Assembly: GCF_022662305.1 (NCBI RefSeq)
Contig: NZ_JAKNQH010000001.1
Span: 620,001 to 684,000, forward strand
Origin: Sphingomonas sp. BAUL-RG-20F-R05-02
GTDB lineage: Bacteria > Pseudomonadota > Alphaproteobacteria > Sphingomonadales > Sphingomonadaceae
Length of the DNA stretch: 64,000 bases
Direction: 5' to 3'
Shown one piece after another: positions 26,856 through 35,812 of this stretch. Below the pieces are notes generated by a model. It saw only the letters and a program-made list of their open reading frames with translations, did not search any database and was not told where the DNA came from. The translations under genes were made by a program, and so were the position numbers. Within the stretch, counting starts at the first letter, position 1. Every line of letters starts with the position of its first letter.

Positions 26856-26869
26856 TTCGCGTTCGCGAA
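26856..26869. promoter_or_regulatory. inverted repeat TTCGCG-TT-CGCGAA before zwf
   Basis: The 14-base repeat ends 16 bases before the zwf start codon and just before its AAAGGAG ribosome site. It could be an operator of the Entner-Doudoroff operon. Such GC-rich repeats are common by chance, so confidence is low. Confidence 0.28.
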
Positions 26870-26885
26870 CAAAGGAGATCGTCTG

Positions 26886-28355
26886 ATGCCAGGAATTCGC
26901 CAGCCTGCCGGAAAATTGCTGCTGTTCGGCGCGACGGGCGATCTCGCTCAGCGCATGTTGCTGCCCTCGCTCTACGGCCTCCATGCCGATGGCCTGCTGC
27001 CCGAAACGCTCACCATCACCGGCACTGCCCGCGCCGAGCATGACGACGCGGACTACCAGAAGTTCGCGGAAAAGGCGCTCAACCAGTTCCTGCCCGACGA
27101 CCGCAAGGACAAGGACAAGATCAAGAGCTTCCTCGATCGGCTCGGCTACCAGCCGCATGACGCGGCGGACGTAGAGGGGTACAAGGCGCTCGCCGCCAAG
27201 GTTGGCGACGTTTCTGGCGGTCTCGCGATCTTCCTGTCGACTGCGCCTTCGCTGTTCGAACCGGTCATCAAGGGGCTCGCCTCCGCTGGCCTTGCTGGCG
27301 AGACGGTGCGGATCGGGCTGGAAAAGCCGCTCGGCTATGATCTCACGTCGAGCCAGGAGATCAACGATACCGTCGCGACCGCGTTCAGCGAGGATCGCAC
27401 GTTCCGCATCGACCATTATCTGGGCAAGGAGACTGTCCAGAACATCATGGCGCTGCGTTTCGGCAACTCGTTCTTCGAGCCGATCTGGAACGCGCAAGGC
27501 ATCGACAACATCCAGATCACTATCGCGGAGACGGTCGGGCTGGAGGATCGCGCGTCTTATTACGACGGAGCCGGCGCGCTTCGCGACATGGTCGCCAACC
27601 ACATGCTCCAGTTGCTCGCGCTGGTGGCGATGGAGGCTCCCGCTCAGTTCGACGGCGCTGCGATCCGTGACGAAAAGGCCAAGGTGTTTCGCTCGCTCCG
27701 CCCGATCGCGCCGGAGGACGTGCCGACACAGACCGTCACCGGCCAGTACGGCTCGGGCGCGGTCGACGGCAAGATCGTCAAAGGGTATATCGACGAACTC
27801 GTCAAACCTTCCACCACCGAGACGTTCGTTGCGATCAAGGCGCATGTCGACAACTGGCGCTGGCAGGGCGTGCCGTTCTACCTTCGCACCGGCAAGCGCA
27901 TGACGACGCGCCGCAGCGAGATCGCGATCCAGTTCAAGCCGGTGCCGCATTCGATGTTCCGCAATCGCGGTGGGATGCTCCAGCCCAACGTGCTGGTGAT
28001 CCGTTTGCAGCCCGAGGAGTATATCCAGATCCTCGTGATGGCGAAGGAGCCGGGCCTCGACCGCGACGGCATCCGCCTGCGAGAATTGCCGCTCAACCTC
28101 AGCCTCGACGCCGCCTTTGCCGGCAAGCCGCGCCGCATCGCTTACGAACGCTTGCTGCTCGACCTTATCGAGGGCGACCAGACGCTGTTCGTCCGCCGTG
28201 ACGAGGTGGAGGCGCAGTGGACCTGGATCGACGCGATCCGCGCCGGCTGGACCGCGAACGACACCAAGCCCAAGAGCTATCCCTCCGGAAGCTGGGGCCC
28301 GAGTGCAGCCATCGCGCTGACCGAGCGTGACGGCGTGACCTGGCAGGACGACTAA
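26886..28355 (+). CDS. zwf: glucose-6-phosphate 1-dehydrogenase
   Basis: The enzyme oxidises glucose 6-phosphate to 6-phosphogluconolactone with NAD(P). The 489 residues fit the bacterial family. The cofactor loop is LLFGATGDLAQRMLLPSLYG, the substrate and catalytic region is RIDHYLGKETVQN, and LEKPLGYDL is also conserved. An AAGGAG site lies eight bases before the ATG. This is the first gene of the zwf-pgl-edd-glk-eda set. The 56-base gap to pgl contains a small GGGC/GCCC hairpin. Confidence 0.97.
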   Translation: MPGIRQPAGKLLLFGATGDLAQRMLLPSLYGLHADGLLPETLTITGTARAEHDDADYQKFAEKALNQFLPDDRKDKDKIKSFLDRLGYQPHDAADVEGYKALAAKVGDVSGGLAIFLSTAPSLFEPVIKGLASAGLAGETVRIGLEKPLGYDLTSSQEINDTVATAFSEDRTFRIDHYLGKETVQNIMALRFGNSFFEPIWNAQGIDNIQITIAETVGLEDRASYYDGAGALRDMVANHMLQLLALVAMEAPAQFDGAAIRDEKAKVFRSLRPIAPEDVPTQTVTGQYGSGAVDGKIVKGYIDELVKPSTTETFVAIKAHVDNWRWQGVPFYLRTGKRMTTRRSEIAIQFKPVPHSMFRNRGGMLQPNVLVIRLQPEEYIQILVMAKEPGLDRDGIRLRELPLNLSLDAAFAGKPRRIAYERLLLDLIEGDQTLFVRRDEVEAQWTWIDAIRAGWTANDTKPKSYPSGSWGPSAAIALTERDGVTWQDD

Positions 28356-28411
28356 CACCGGGAGTGGGCGTTTAGCCCGTCCCGTTCCGTATCAAGACCA
28401 AGGAAATACGT

Positions 28412-29119
28412 ATGAGTGAAGAAGTCGAATGGTGGGACTATGAGGACGCCGAGGAGATGGCAGCCGCGGTCGCCGGCGACATCGCCTTCATCATCGAAAG
28501 TGCGATCGACGCGCGCGGCGCCGCCGTCATCGCGCTCGCGGGCGGCAAGACGCCGATGCCGATCTACGAAAAGCTCGCCGCCAGCAAGATCGACTGGAAG
28601 CGCGTGACGATCGTGCCCGGCGACGACCGCATCGTGCCGCTGGGCGATCCGCTGTCGAACGTCACCGCGATCGGCAAGATCTTCATTCCCAAGGGCGCGC
28701 GCGTCATCCCGCTCATCAGCGAGGCCGCGAAGGACTATAAGGCGGCCGGCAAGGCGGCGGATGCGCGGCTTGGCGATCTGCACTGGCCGCTCGACCTGTG
28801 CCTGCTCGGCGTTGGCGGCGACGGGCATACCGCCTCGATCTTCCCCGGCCCTGACTATGAGGAAGCGGTGAGCGGCCCCAAGGAACGCCGCGCGCTCGGC
28901 GTGATGCCCGATCCGTTGCCGCCCGAAGCACCGGTACCGCGCGTAACGCTCAGCCTCGCCGCGATCACCACCGCACGCGCGCTGATGCTGGCGGTAACCG
29001 GCGACGCCAAGCGCAAGGTGATCGAGACCGCGATCAAGCAAGGCCCGGCCTCGAAATACCCGATCGGCCGTGTGCTGGCGGATGCCGAATTGCCGGCCGA
29101 CATTCATTGGGCGCCGTGA
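28412..29119 (+). CDS. pgl: 6-phosphogluconolactonase
   Basis: The enzyme hydrolyses 6-phosphogluconolactone to 6-phosphogluconate. The 235 residues carry the family motifs IALAGGKTPMPIYEKLA, VPGDDRIVPLGDPLSN and LLGVGGDGHTASIFPG. It is of the DevB type, not the seven-bladed YbhE type. It lies between zwf and edd in pathway order. The edd start is 109 bases further on, after a leader with competing hairpins. Confidence 0.95.
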   Translation: MSEEVEWWDYEDAEEMAAAVAGDIAFIIESAIDARGAAVIALAGGKTPMPIYEKLAASKIDWKRVTIVPGDDRIVPLGDPLSNVTAIGKIFIPKGARVIPLISEAAKDYKAAGKAADARLGDLHWPLDLCLLGVGGDGHTASIFPGPDYEEAVSGPKERRALGVMPDPLPPEAPVPRVTLSLAAITTARALMLAVTGDAKRKVIETAIKQGPASKYPIGRVLADAELPADIHWAP

Positions 29120-29148
29120 CAGTCCTGTAAATCGTTGCACATACGACT

Positions 29149-29214
29149 ACCCCCTTGTTTCGCGCTGCAACAACGCGCGCTATGAGGGGGTGCGCCTCGC
29201 CGCGCCCGACCCCC
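29149..29214 (+). promoter_or_regulatory. two mutually exclusive hairpins in the edd leader
   Basis: GGGGGT at 29186-29191 can pair with ACCCCC at 29149-29154, with CGCGC/GCGCG inside. It can equally pair with ACCCCC at 29209-29214, with GCGC/GCGC inside. The second hairpin ends directly at the GAGGGA ribosome site of edd. This is the geometry of an attenuator or translational switch. No ligand or factor is indicated, and no T run follows either hairpin, so control of translation is more likely than termination. Confidence 0.38.
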
Positions 29215-29228
29215 GAGGGAACCAGATC

Positions 29229-31043
29229 ATGACGCTTCACTCCGAGATCGCGGCCGTCACCGACCGGATCTTCAGCCGCTCGAAGCCGACTCGCGGCGCG
29301 TATCTCGCGCTGATCGAGCGGGAGCGCGACCAGCATGTCGCCCGCCCAGCGCTGAGCTGCGCCAACCTCGCGCACGGCTATGCCGGCACCGAGGAAGACC
29401 GCGACACGATGCGGGCGGCGAAGGCGATGAACATCGGCATCGTCACCTCGTACAACGACATGCTGTCCGCGCATGCGACCTACTATCGCTACCCCGAACA
29501 GATGAAGGTCTGGGCGCGTGAGGCGGGTGCGACCGCACAGGTTGCAGGCGGCGTTCCCGCGATGTGCGATGGCGTGACGCAGGGCTATGCGGGCATGGAG
29601 CTGTCACTGTTCAGCCGCGACACCATCGCGCTGTCGACCGCGATCGCGCTCAGCCACGGGCTCTTCGAGGGTGCCGCTTTGCTCGGTATCTGCGACAAGA
29701 TCGTGCCGGGGCTGCTGATCGGCGCCTTGCGGTTCGGCCATCTCCCGATGATCCTGATCCCGGGCGGCCCGATGGCGACCGGCATCCCCAACAAGCAGAA
29801 GGCGGCGGTGCGCGAGGCGTTCGCGGAAGGGAAAGTCGGCCGCGAGGACCTGCTAGACGCCGAAATCGCGGCGTATCATTCCAAGGGCACCTGCACCTTC
29901 TATGGCACCGCCAATTCCAACCAGATGATGATGGAGATGATGGGCCTCCACATTCCCGGCGCGGCGTTCGCCAATCCGGGCACCAAGCTGCGCCAGGAAC
30001 TGACCCGCGCCGCCGTGCACCGGTTGACCGAGATCGGCTGGGACGGCAACGATTACCGCCCGATCGGGCATTGCGTGGATGAGAAGGCAATCGTCAACGC
30101 CGCGATCGGCCTGCTCGCCACCGGCGGATCGACCAATCACATGATCCACTTGCCGGCGATGGCGGCATCGGCGGGTATCGTCATCGACTGGGAGGATTTC
30201 GATCGTCTGTCGCGTGTCGTACCACTGGTGGCCCGCGTCTATCCCAACGGGTCGGCGGACGTGAACGGGTTCGAGGATGCCGGCGGCATGCCGTTCGTGA
30301 TCCGCGAGCTTGCCGACGCGGGGTTGCTTCACCGCGACCTGCTGACGATCGGCACCGGTGATATGACCGAATACGGCAAACGCCCGGTGGTGGACGGCGA
30401 CGGCCTCGTCTGGGAAGATCCCGGCTCGAGCGGCGACGATACGATCCTGCGCCCTGCCGCGACGCCCTTCTCCGACGAAGGCGGCTTCCGCATCCTGACC
30501 GGCAATCTCGGCCGCGCCTGCATCAAGGTTTCGGCGGTCGATCGCGACCGCTGGACGATCGAAGCACCGTGTCGCATCTTCCAGACACAGGCCGAGGTGC
30601 TCGCCGCGTTTCAGGCCGGCGAACTCGACCGCGACGTCGTGGTGGTGGTGCGCTTCCAGGGGCCACGCGCCAACGGCATGCCCGAACTGCACAAGCTCAC
30701 CCCCGCGCTCGGGGTACTACAGAATCGCGGCTTCCGCGTCGCGCTGGTCACGGATGGGCGCATGTCGGGCGCGAGCGGCAAGGTGCCCGCCGCGATCCAC
30801 TGCTCGCCCGAGGCACTCGGCCACGGCCCGCTTGCGAGGCTGCGCGACGGCGACGTGGTGCGGCTGTCGGCGGAGAGCAACGATCTGGTCGCGCTGGTCG
30901 ATGCGGCGGAATGGGACGCGCGCGAACCCGTCGCGGGGCCACCACCCGCACAAGGGATGGGCCGCGAGTTGTTCGGCATGTTCCGTAATCTTGCAAACGA
31001 GGCGGAAAAGGGCGCATCCGCAATGCTGGCGGAGATGGCATAA
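29229..31043 (+). CDS. edd: phosphogluconate dehydratase
   Basis: The enzyme dehydrates 6-phosphogluconate to KDPG, the committed Entner-Doudoroff step. From the ATG at 29229 the protein has 604 residues, the usual length, with the IlvD/Edd fold. Likely iron-sulfur ligands are in [29 protein letters not shown] and [21 protein letters not shown] conserved C-terminal stretch is [20 protein letters not shown]. The frame is open back to 29070 inside pgl, but the GAGGGA site before 29229 and family length fix the start. The stop overlaps the glk ATG as TAATG. Confidence 0.97.
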   Translation: MTLHSEIAAVTDRIFSRSKPTRGAYLALIERERDQHVARPALSCANLAHGYAGTEEDRDTMRAAKAMNIGIVTSYNDMLSAHATYYRYPEQMKVWAREAGATAQVAGGVPAMCDGVTQGYAGMELSLFSRDTIALSTAIALSHGLFEGAALLGICDKIVPGLLIGALRFGHLPMILIPGGPMATGIPNKQKAAVREAFAEGKVGREDLLDAEIAAYHSKGTCTFYGTANSNQMMMEMMGLHIPGAAFANPGTKLRQELTRAAVHRLTEIGWDGNDYRPIGHCVDEKAIVNAAIGLLATGGSTNHMIHLPAMAASAGIVIDWEDFDRLSRVVPLVARVYPNGSADVNGFEDAGGMPFVIRELADAGLLHRDLLTIGTGDMTEYGKRPVVDGDGLVWEDPGSSGDDTILRPAATPFSDEGGFRILTGNLGRACIKVSAVDRDRWTIEAPCRIFQTQAEVLAAFQAGELDRDVVVVVRFQGPRANGMPELHKLTPALGVLQNRGFRVALVTDGRMSGASGKVPAAIHCSPEALGHGPLARLRDGDVVRLSAESNDLVALVDAAEWDAREPVAGPPPAQGMGRELFGMFRNLANEAEKGASAMLAEMA

Positions 31044-32011
31044 TGGAAGTCGTCGCAGTCGACCTCGGCGGCACGCACGCCCGCTTCGCCATCGCAGAGG
31101 TGGAGGGCGGCCGCGTCACCTCACTCGGTGAGCCGGTTACGCTCAAGACCGCCGAACATGCCTCGCTGCAGACTGCGTGGCAGGCGTTCGGCAAGACGCT
31201 CGATCACCCGATGCCACGCGCGGCGGCGATCGCAGTCGCCTCCCCGGTCGATGGCGACATCATCAAGCTTACAAACAATCCGTGGATCATCCGTCGCGCG
31301 TTGGTGAAGGAACGACTCGAAGTCGATCAGTTCGTGCTGGTCAACGATTTCGGTGCGATCGGCCACACCGTCGCGCAGGTGCCACCCGAGATGTTCGAGC
31401 ATATCACCGGCCCCGACGTGCCGCTGCCCGATCACGGCATCATCTCGATCGTCGGCCCCGGCACCGGCCTTGGCGTAGCGCAATTGCTGCGGGAAAAGCG
31501 CGGCTATCACGTGCTGGAGACCGAGGGCGGGCATAGCGATTTCCCGCCGCTCGACAGCTTCGAGGATGCGCTGCTCCAGCGGCTGCGTAAGGCGCACAAT
31601 CGCGTCTCGTCGGAGCGCGTCGTGTCTGGCCCGGGCATCGTCGCGATCTACGAAATGCTCGCCGAGATCGACGGGCGAGCGGTACCGCGACTTGACGACA
31701 AGGCGATCTGGCAATTGGCGCTGGAGAGCAACGACAGCCTAGCGCTCGCCGCCCTCGACCGGTTTTGCCTTGCACTCGGCGCGACGGCGGGCGACCGCGC
31801 GATCTGTCAGGGTGCCAAGGGCGTGGTCATCGCCGGTGGCCTTGGCTTGCGGATCAAGGATCACATCGTCCGCTCCGGGTTTGCCGAGCGGTTCGCCGCC
31901 AAGGGGCGGTTCCGCACAATGATGCAGGCGATCCCGGTCAAACTCATCACCCATCCCCAGCCCGGCCTGTTCGGCGCCGCGGCCGCTTTTGCGCAGGAGC
32001 ATCATCAATGA
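31043..32011 (+). CDS. glk: glucokinase
   Basis: The enzyme phosphorylates free glucose with ATP and so feeds zwf. The 322 residues belong to the bacterial Glk group: phosphate loop VAVDLGGTHARFAIAEV, LTNNPWIIRR, the catalytic Asp in LVNDFGAIGH, and EGGHSDFPP for substrate binding. It starts within the edd stop (TAATG) and its own stop overlaps the eda start (ATGA), so edd, glk and eda are translationally coupled. This suggests that the cell takes up unphosphorylated glucose. Confidence 0.96.
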   Translation: MEVVAVDLGGTHARFAIAEVEGGRVTSLGEPVTLKTAEHASLQTAWQAFGKTLDHPMPRAAAIAVASPVDGDIIKLTNNPWIIRRALVKERLEVDQFVLVNDFGAIGHTVAQVPPEMFEHITGPDVPLPDHGIISIVGPGTGLGVAQLLREKRGYHVLETEGGHSDFPPLDSFEDALLQRLRKAHNRVSSERVVSGPGIVAIYEMLAEIDGRAVPRLDDKAIWQLALESNDSLALAALDRFCLALGATAGDRAICQGAKGVVIAGGLGLRIKDHIVRSGFAERFAAKGRFRTMMQAIPVKLITHPQPGLFGAAAAFAQEHHQ

Positions 32012-32616
32012 GCTATACCGTCCGCGACCTGATGCTGATCGCGCCCGTCATTCCGGTGATCGTGATCGACGACGCCTCCACCGCGCAGGCCACTGCGCAG
32101 GCGCTGGTCGCAGGAGGTATCCGCGTGCTGGAGGTGACGATGCGCACCCCTGCCGCACTCGACGCGATGCGTGAGATGAAGAAGGTGCCCGGCGCGATCG
32201 TCGGCGCCGGCACCGTCATCAACCCCGACCAGTTCGCGCAAGCGGTGGACGCGGGCGCGGAGTTTATCGTCTCGCCCGGCCTGACCGAGCGGCTGGCGCG
32301 ACCGATCATCGACAGCGGCTTGCCGTTCCTGCCTGGAACGGCCAATGCGGCGGACATCATGCTCGGTCTCGACATGGGCCTGACGCACTTCAAATTCTTC
32401 CCGGCGATGGCAGCGGGTGGCCTGCCCGCGTTGAAGGCGTTGGCAGCGCCGTTTAATCAGTGCAGCTTCTGCCCGACCGGCGGCATCACCGAAGCGACCG
32501 CACCCGAGTGGCTCGCGTTCGATCCGGTGCTGTGCGTTGGCGGCAGCTGGGTGCTCGGCGGCACGCCGGCCGAAATCGAGGCGAAGGCACGCGCGGCGAT
32601 GGCGCTTCGCGGCTGA
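32008..32616 (+). CDS. eda: KDPG/KHG aldolase
   Basis: The enzyme splits KDPG into pyruvate and glyceraldehyde 3-phosphate, the last Entner-Doudoroff step. The 202 residues form the class I aldolase barrel, with the Glu in RVLEVTMRTPAAL, GAGTVINPDQFAQAV, and the Schiff-base Lys in LTHFKFFPA. The open frame extends upstream to 31765 inside glk. The ATG at 32008 is chosen for length and for the ATGA overlap with glk. It ends the operon, and a separate DUF2501 gene begins 21 bases later. Confidence 0.97.
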   Translation: MSYTVRDLMLIAPVIPVIVIDDASTAQATAQALVAGGIRVLEVTMRTPAALDAMREMKKVPGAIVGAGTVINPDQFAQAVDAGAEFIVSPGLTERLARPIIDSGLPFLPGTANAADIMLGLDMGLTHFKFFPAMAAGGLPALKALAAPFNQCSFCPTGGITEATAPEWLAFDPVLCVGGSWVLGGTPAEIEAKARAAMALRG

Positions 32617-32637
32617 AGGTCCCATGTTGGTAAAGGT

Positions 32638-33087
32638 ATGAAACGCATGATGCGAGCCCTGATCCTGTCGACTCTGCCGTTCATCCTGAGCGGAACAGCC
32701 GTCGCGCAGACGCAGAGCCAGCCCGATGTGCCGAGCGGCAAGGGCCTGCTTGGCGGGCTGGGCGGCTTGGGAAATCTCGGCAGCGGATTGAGCGGCCTGA
32801 CCAGCGGCCTCAACCTCAACGCGGTCGGCAAAAGCAATGCCGTCGGCTTGCTGAGTTACTGCGTTAAGAACAAGCTGCTCCGCCAGCAGCAGAACGTCGC
32901 GGGCGGTCTGATAGGCAAGCTGACAGGACAGGAACCCGCGGTCGAGTCCACACGCGGTTTTCTTGATGATCAAAAAGGGCTGTTGCAGCAGAGGGGCGGC
33001 AACAGATTATCGCTTGATGCGCTGCCCTCCGGCATCAAGTCGAAGGCATGCGACCTGGTGCTGAGCAAGGCGCAGTCCTTCCTGTAA
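32638..33087 (+). CDS. DUF2501 (YjjA-like) secreted protein
   Basis: This is a periplasmic or secreted protein of unknown function, 149 residues. It has a signal peptide (MRALILSTLPFILSGTAVAQ), a Gly/Leu-rich repeat stretch (GLLGGLGGLGNLGSGLSGL) and the conserved two-cysteine domain of DUF2501 (GLLSYCVKNKLL and later KSKACDLVLSKAQSFL). The two Cys may form a disulfide. It lies 21 bases after eda and may be co-transcribed, but has no clear link to sugar metabolism. It converges on mltG. Confidence 0.85.
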   Translation: MKRMMRALILSTLPFILSGTAVAQTQSQPDVPSGKGLLGGLGGLGNLGSGLSGLTSGLNLNAVGKSNAVGLLSYCVKNKLLRQQQNVAGGLIGKLTGQEPAVESTRGFLDDQKGLLQQRGGNRLSLDALPSGIKSKACDLVLSKAQSFL

Positions 33088-33108
33088 GGTGCAGGATAGC
33101 GCGCGGTC

Positions 33109-34074
33109 CTAGATCCCGTGTGCCTTCCGAAACGCGCGCCACTTCACGACATTGGCGTTATGCCGTTCAAGCGTATCGGCGAAGACATGCCCACCTGAGC
33201 CGTCCGCCACGAAGTAGAGCGCTTTGGATCGCGCTGGATGAAGCACCGCGTCGATGCTCGCCCGGCCAGGATTAGCGATCGGTCCGCTCGGCAGACCGAA
33301 CATCGCATAGGTGTTGTAGGCGTTGACCTCGTGGATCCACGGCGGCGGAATACGCCGCCCGAGCGGACGCCCGAATGTGTGCGGGTAGATGATCGTCGGG
33401 TCGGCCTGAAGCATCATGCCGCGCTTGAGCCGGTTGGAATAGACCGCCGCCACCATCGCGCGCTCGCTTGGTTTTCCGGTCTCTTTCTCGACGATCGAGG
33501 CGAGGGTCAATGCTTCGCGCGGGGTCTTCACCACCAGCCCCGGCGCACGCTTCGCCCATGCACTGGCGAGGTAGCGGTCCATCGCCTTCTGCATACGCGC
33601 GACGATGCCCATGCGGGTATCGCCGCGGTCGTAACTGTAGCTGTCGGGCAGCACGGTGCCTTCAACCGGCACGACGACGTTGCCCTTCAGCTCTGTCGCC
33701 TTCATCAGCACGTCGCGCACCATCACCGACGGCAAGCCTTCCGGCACGGTGATGAAGCGTTGCAGCGTCTTGCCGCCCTGCAACACCTTCAGGATGTCGG
33801 CCTGGCTCAGGTGCGCAGGGAAGCGATATTCGCCCGCCTTGATCGGCGCGCCCGACCCGAGCACCTTGGCAAGCACGCGGAATCGGCTCGCCGAAGTGAT
33901 GACGCCCGCCTTCTGCAACTGCTCGGACGCCGCCGCCAACGTGCTGCCCTGCGCCACGGAGACGGTGACGTTGTGGGTGAGCGGCCCGCGACCGCTCCAC
34001 ACATGCAGCACGTCGAAGAACCCGACGATGCACGTCAGGACGATCAGCAGCGTTAGACACCCGAGCTTGCGCAC
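33109..34074 (-). CDS. mltG: endolytic murein transglycosylase MltG
   Basis: The protein cleaves nascent peptidoglycan strands at the membrane and limits their length. The 321 residues have an N-terminal membrane anchor (LGCLTLLIVLTCIVGFFDVL), then a LysM-like part and the YceG domain. The catalytic Glu lies in LASIVEKETGKPSE, with AVYSNRLKRGMMLQADPTII and AYNTYAMFGLPSGPIANPG after it. The start is a GTG only six bases after the fabF stop. This fits translational coupling to the fatty-acid cluster, a gene order seen in other alphaproteobacteria. Confidence 0.96.
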   Translation of the reverse strand: MRKLGCLTLLIVLTCIVGFFDVLHVWSGRGPLTHNVTVSVAQGSTLAAASEQLQKAGVITSASRFRVLAKVLGSGAPIKAGEYRFPAHLSQADILKVLQGGKTLQRFITVPEGLPSVMVRDVLMKATELKGNVVVPVEGTVLPDSYSYDRGDTRMGIVARMQKAMDRYLASAWAKRAPGLVVKTPREALTLASIVEKETGKPSERAMVAAVYSNRLKRGMMLQADPTIIYPHTFGRPLGRRIPPPWIHEVNAYNTYAMFGLPSGPIANPGRASIDAVLHPARSKALYFVADGSGGHVFADTLERHNANVVKWRAFRKAHGI

Positions 34075-34080
34075 TTGGCG

Positions 34081-35340
34081 TTACATCGCCCGCATGATGA
34101 GCGAGGCGTTGGTGCCGCCGAAGCCGAAAGAATTGTTCAGCACCGCCTTCACCTTACGCTCCTTGGCCTTGTGCGGCACCAGGTCGACGCCGACGCAATT
34201 CTCGCTCGGATTGTCGAGGTTGAGCGTCGGCGGCACGATCTGGTCGCGCATCGCGAGGATGCAGAAAATGCTTTCCACCGCGCCCGCGCCGCCGAGCAGA
34301 TGCCCGATCGCCGACTTGGTCGACGACATCGAGGTCGTATCCATCGCGCTGCCGAACAGCCGCCGCACCGCGCCCAGTTCCAACTCGTCGCCGAGCGGCG
34401 TCGACGTGCCGTGCGCGTTGATGTAATCGATATCCTCAAGCGCGAGGCCGGATTTGCGCACCGCCATCTGCATCGAGCGGAACGCGCCCGAGCCTTCCGG
34501 GTGTGGTGCGGTGACGTGGTAGGCATCGCCCGACAGGCCATAGCCGATCACCTCGGCATAGATTTTCGCGCCGCGCGCCTTGGCGTGCTCATACTCTTCC
34601 AGCACGACGACGCCTGCGCCCTCGCCCATCACGAAGCCGTCGCGGTCGCGATCGTAAGGGCGGCTGCCTTTGGTGGGATCGTCGCGGAAGCCGGTCGAGA
34701 GCGCGCGTGCCTGCGCGAAGCCGGCAATGCCGATCGGGCAGATCGCACCTTCGGCACCACCGGCCAGCATCACGTCGGCGTCGTCCATCGCGATCATACG
34801 CGCGGCATCGCCGATCGAATGCGCGCCGGTCGAGCAGGCGGTGACGACCGCGTGATTCGGCCCCATCAGCCCGTATTTGATCGAGACCTGACCCGAGATC
34901 AGGTTGATGAGCCGCCCGTGCACGAAGTGCGGCGAAACCCGCTTCGGTCCCTTGGCGGCGAGCACCAGCGATTCGCTCTCTATACCCGGCAGGCCGCCGA
35001 TGCCCGCGCCGATCGAGCAGCCGGCGCGATAGCGCTGCTCCTCGGTCATATCGAGCAGCCCGGCATCCTCGATCGCCTGACCGGCGGCGTCGATGCCGTA
35101 GATGATGAACGGATCGACCTGGCGCTGTACCTTGTGATCGACGCGCTTGTTGGGATCGAACCCGTATTCGTGGTCCGGCGCCTTCACCTCGCACGCATAG
35201 TTCATCTGGAAGTCGGTCGCGTCGAAGCGCGTGATCGTCGCCGCGCCGGATTTGGCGGCGATGAGGTTGCGCCAGGCGGTTTCGACGTCGGCGCCAAGCG
35301 GCGTGACAAGCCCCAATCCGGTTACGACGACACGGCGCAT
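34081..35340 (-). CDS. fabF: beta-ketoacyl-ACP synthase II
   Basis: FabF elongates acyl-ACP chains with malonyl-ACP. The 419 residues carry the Cys-His-His triad: the nucleophile in VVTACSTGAHSIGDA, the first His in NAHGTSTPLGDELE, and the second in SAIGHLLGGAGAVE. Near the C-terminus is NNSFGFGGTNASL. The ATG at 35340 (MRRVVVTGLGLVTPLG) is the conserved start; a 13-residue in-frame extension has no family support. A terminator-like hairpin separates it from acpP upstream. Confidence 0.97.
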   Translation of the reverse strand: MRRVVVTGLGLVTPLGADVETAWRNLIAAKSGAATITRFDATDFQMNYACEVKAPDHEYGFDPNKRVDHKVQRQVDPFIIYGIDAAGQAIEDAGLLDMTEEQRYRAGCSIGAGIGGLPGIESESLVLAAKGPKRVSPHFVHGRLINLISGQVSIKYGLMGPNHAVVTACSTGAHSIGDAARMIAMDDADVMLAGGAEGAICPIGIAGFAQARALSTGFRDDPTKGSRPYDRDRDGFVMGEGAGVVVLEEYEHAKARGAKIYAEVIGYGLSGDAYHVTAPHPEGSGAFRSMQMAVRKSGLALEDIDYINAHGTSTPLGDELELGAVRRLFGSAMDTTSMSSTKSAIGHLLGGAGAVESIFCILAMRDQIVPPTLNLDNPSENCVGVDLVPHKAKERKVKAVLNNSFGFGGTNASLIMRAM

Positions 35341-35376
35341 GGCCTTCTCCGTTCTTCTTGCTCTTGATCTGTACTT

Positions 35377-35427
35377 CAAAACGAAACGGCCCCCCGCCCC
35401 GGTTGAGAACCCTGGGACGGGGAGCCG
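35377..35427 (-). terminator. terminator-like hairpin between acpP and fabF
   Basis: On the minus strand CGGCTCCCCGTCCC pairs with GGGGCGGGGGGCCG over 14 pairs with two G-T pairs. An inner GGTT/AACC hairpin lies in the loop, and TTTCGTTTTG follows. It would end or attenuate the acpP transcript and so give more acpP than fabF mRNA. Confidence 0.75.
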
Positions 35428-35489
35428 AATCTATCTCTAGCGGGGCCCTGTGCGGGCCGGGCATCGCACGACCGGCGACGCCCGCTCGA

Positions 35490-35726
35490 TCAGCCCTTGT
35501 GCTCGTCGATGAAGGTGATCGCATCCTTCACGGTCGCGATCTTCTCGGCGGCGTCGTCCGGAATCTCGACTTCAAACTCTTCTTCGAAGGCCATCACCAG
35601 CTCGACGATGTCGAGGCTGTCGGCGCCCAGATCATCGATGAAGCTCGCATCCTCGGTCACCTTGTCGGCTTCGACGCCGAGATGCTCGACGACGATCTTC
35701 TTCACGCGATCGGCGGTCTCGCTCAT
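35490..35726 (-). CDS. acpP: acyl carrier protein
   Basis: ACP carries growing acyl chains on a phosphopantetheine arm. The 78-residue acidic protein has the attachment Ser in [19 protein letters not shown] and ends in TFIDEHKG. Three ATG codons lie in frame. The third (35726) is chosen because AAGAGGG lies eight bases before it and because [11 protein letters not shown] is the family start; the second ATG would lie only two bases from that site. The gene sits between fabG and fabF. Confidence 0.97.
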   Translation of the reverse strand: MSETADRVKKIVVEHLGVEADKVTEDASFIDDLGADSLDIVELVMAFEEEFEVEIPDDAAEKIATVKDAITFIDEHKG

Positions 35727-35812
35727 GTTCATGTCCCTCTTCATGAGTGGTCTAAATTACCGTTTTGCACGTAGAGCGCGGTTTCGGCCCGCGCAAGGGG
35801 TTGTGATCGCGT

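Noticed and set aside
28356..28411. Hairpin between zwf and pgl as a terminator
   Set aside because: The stem is only four GC pairs around GTTTA with no T tract, and it lies inside an evident operon.
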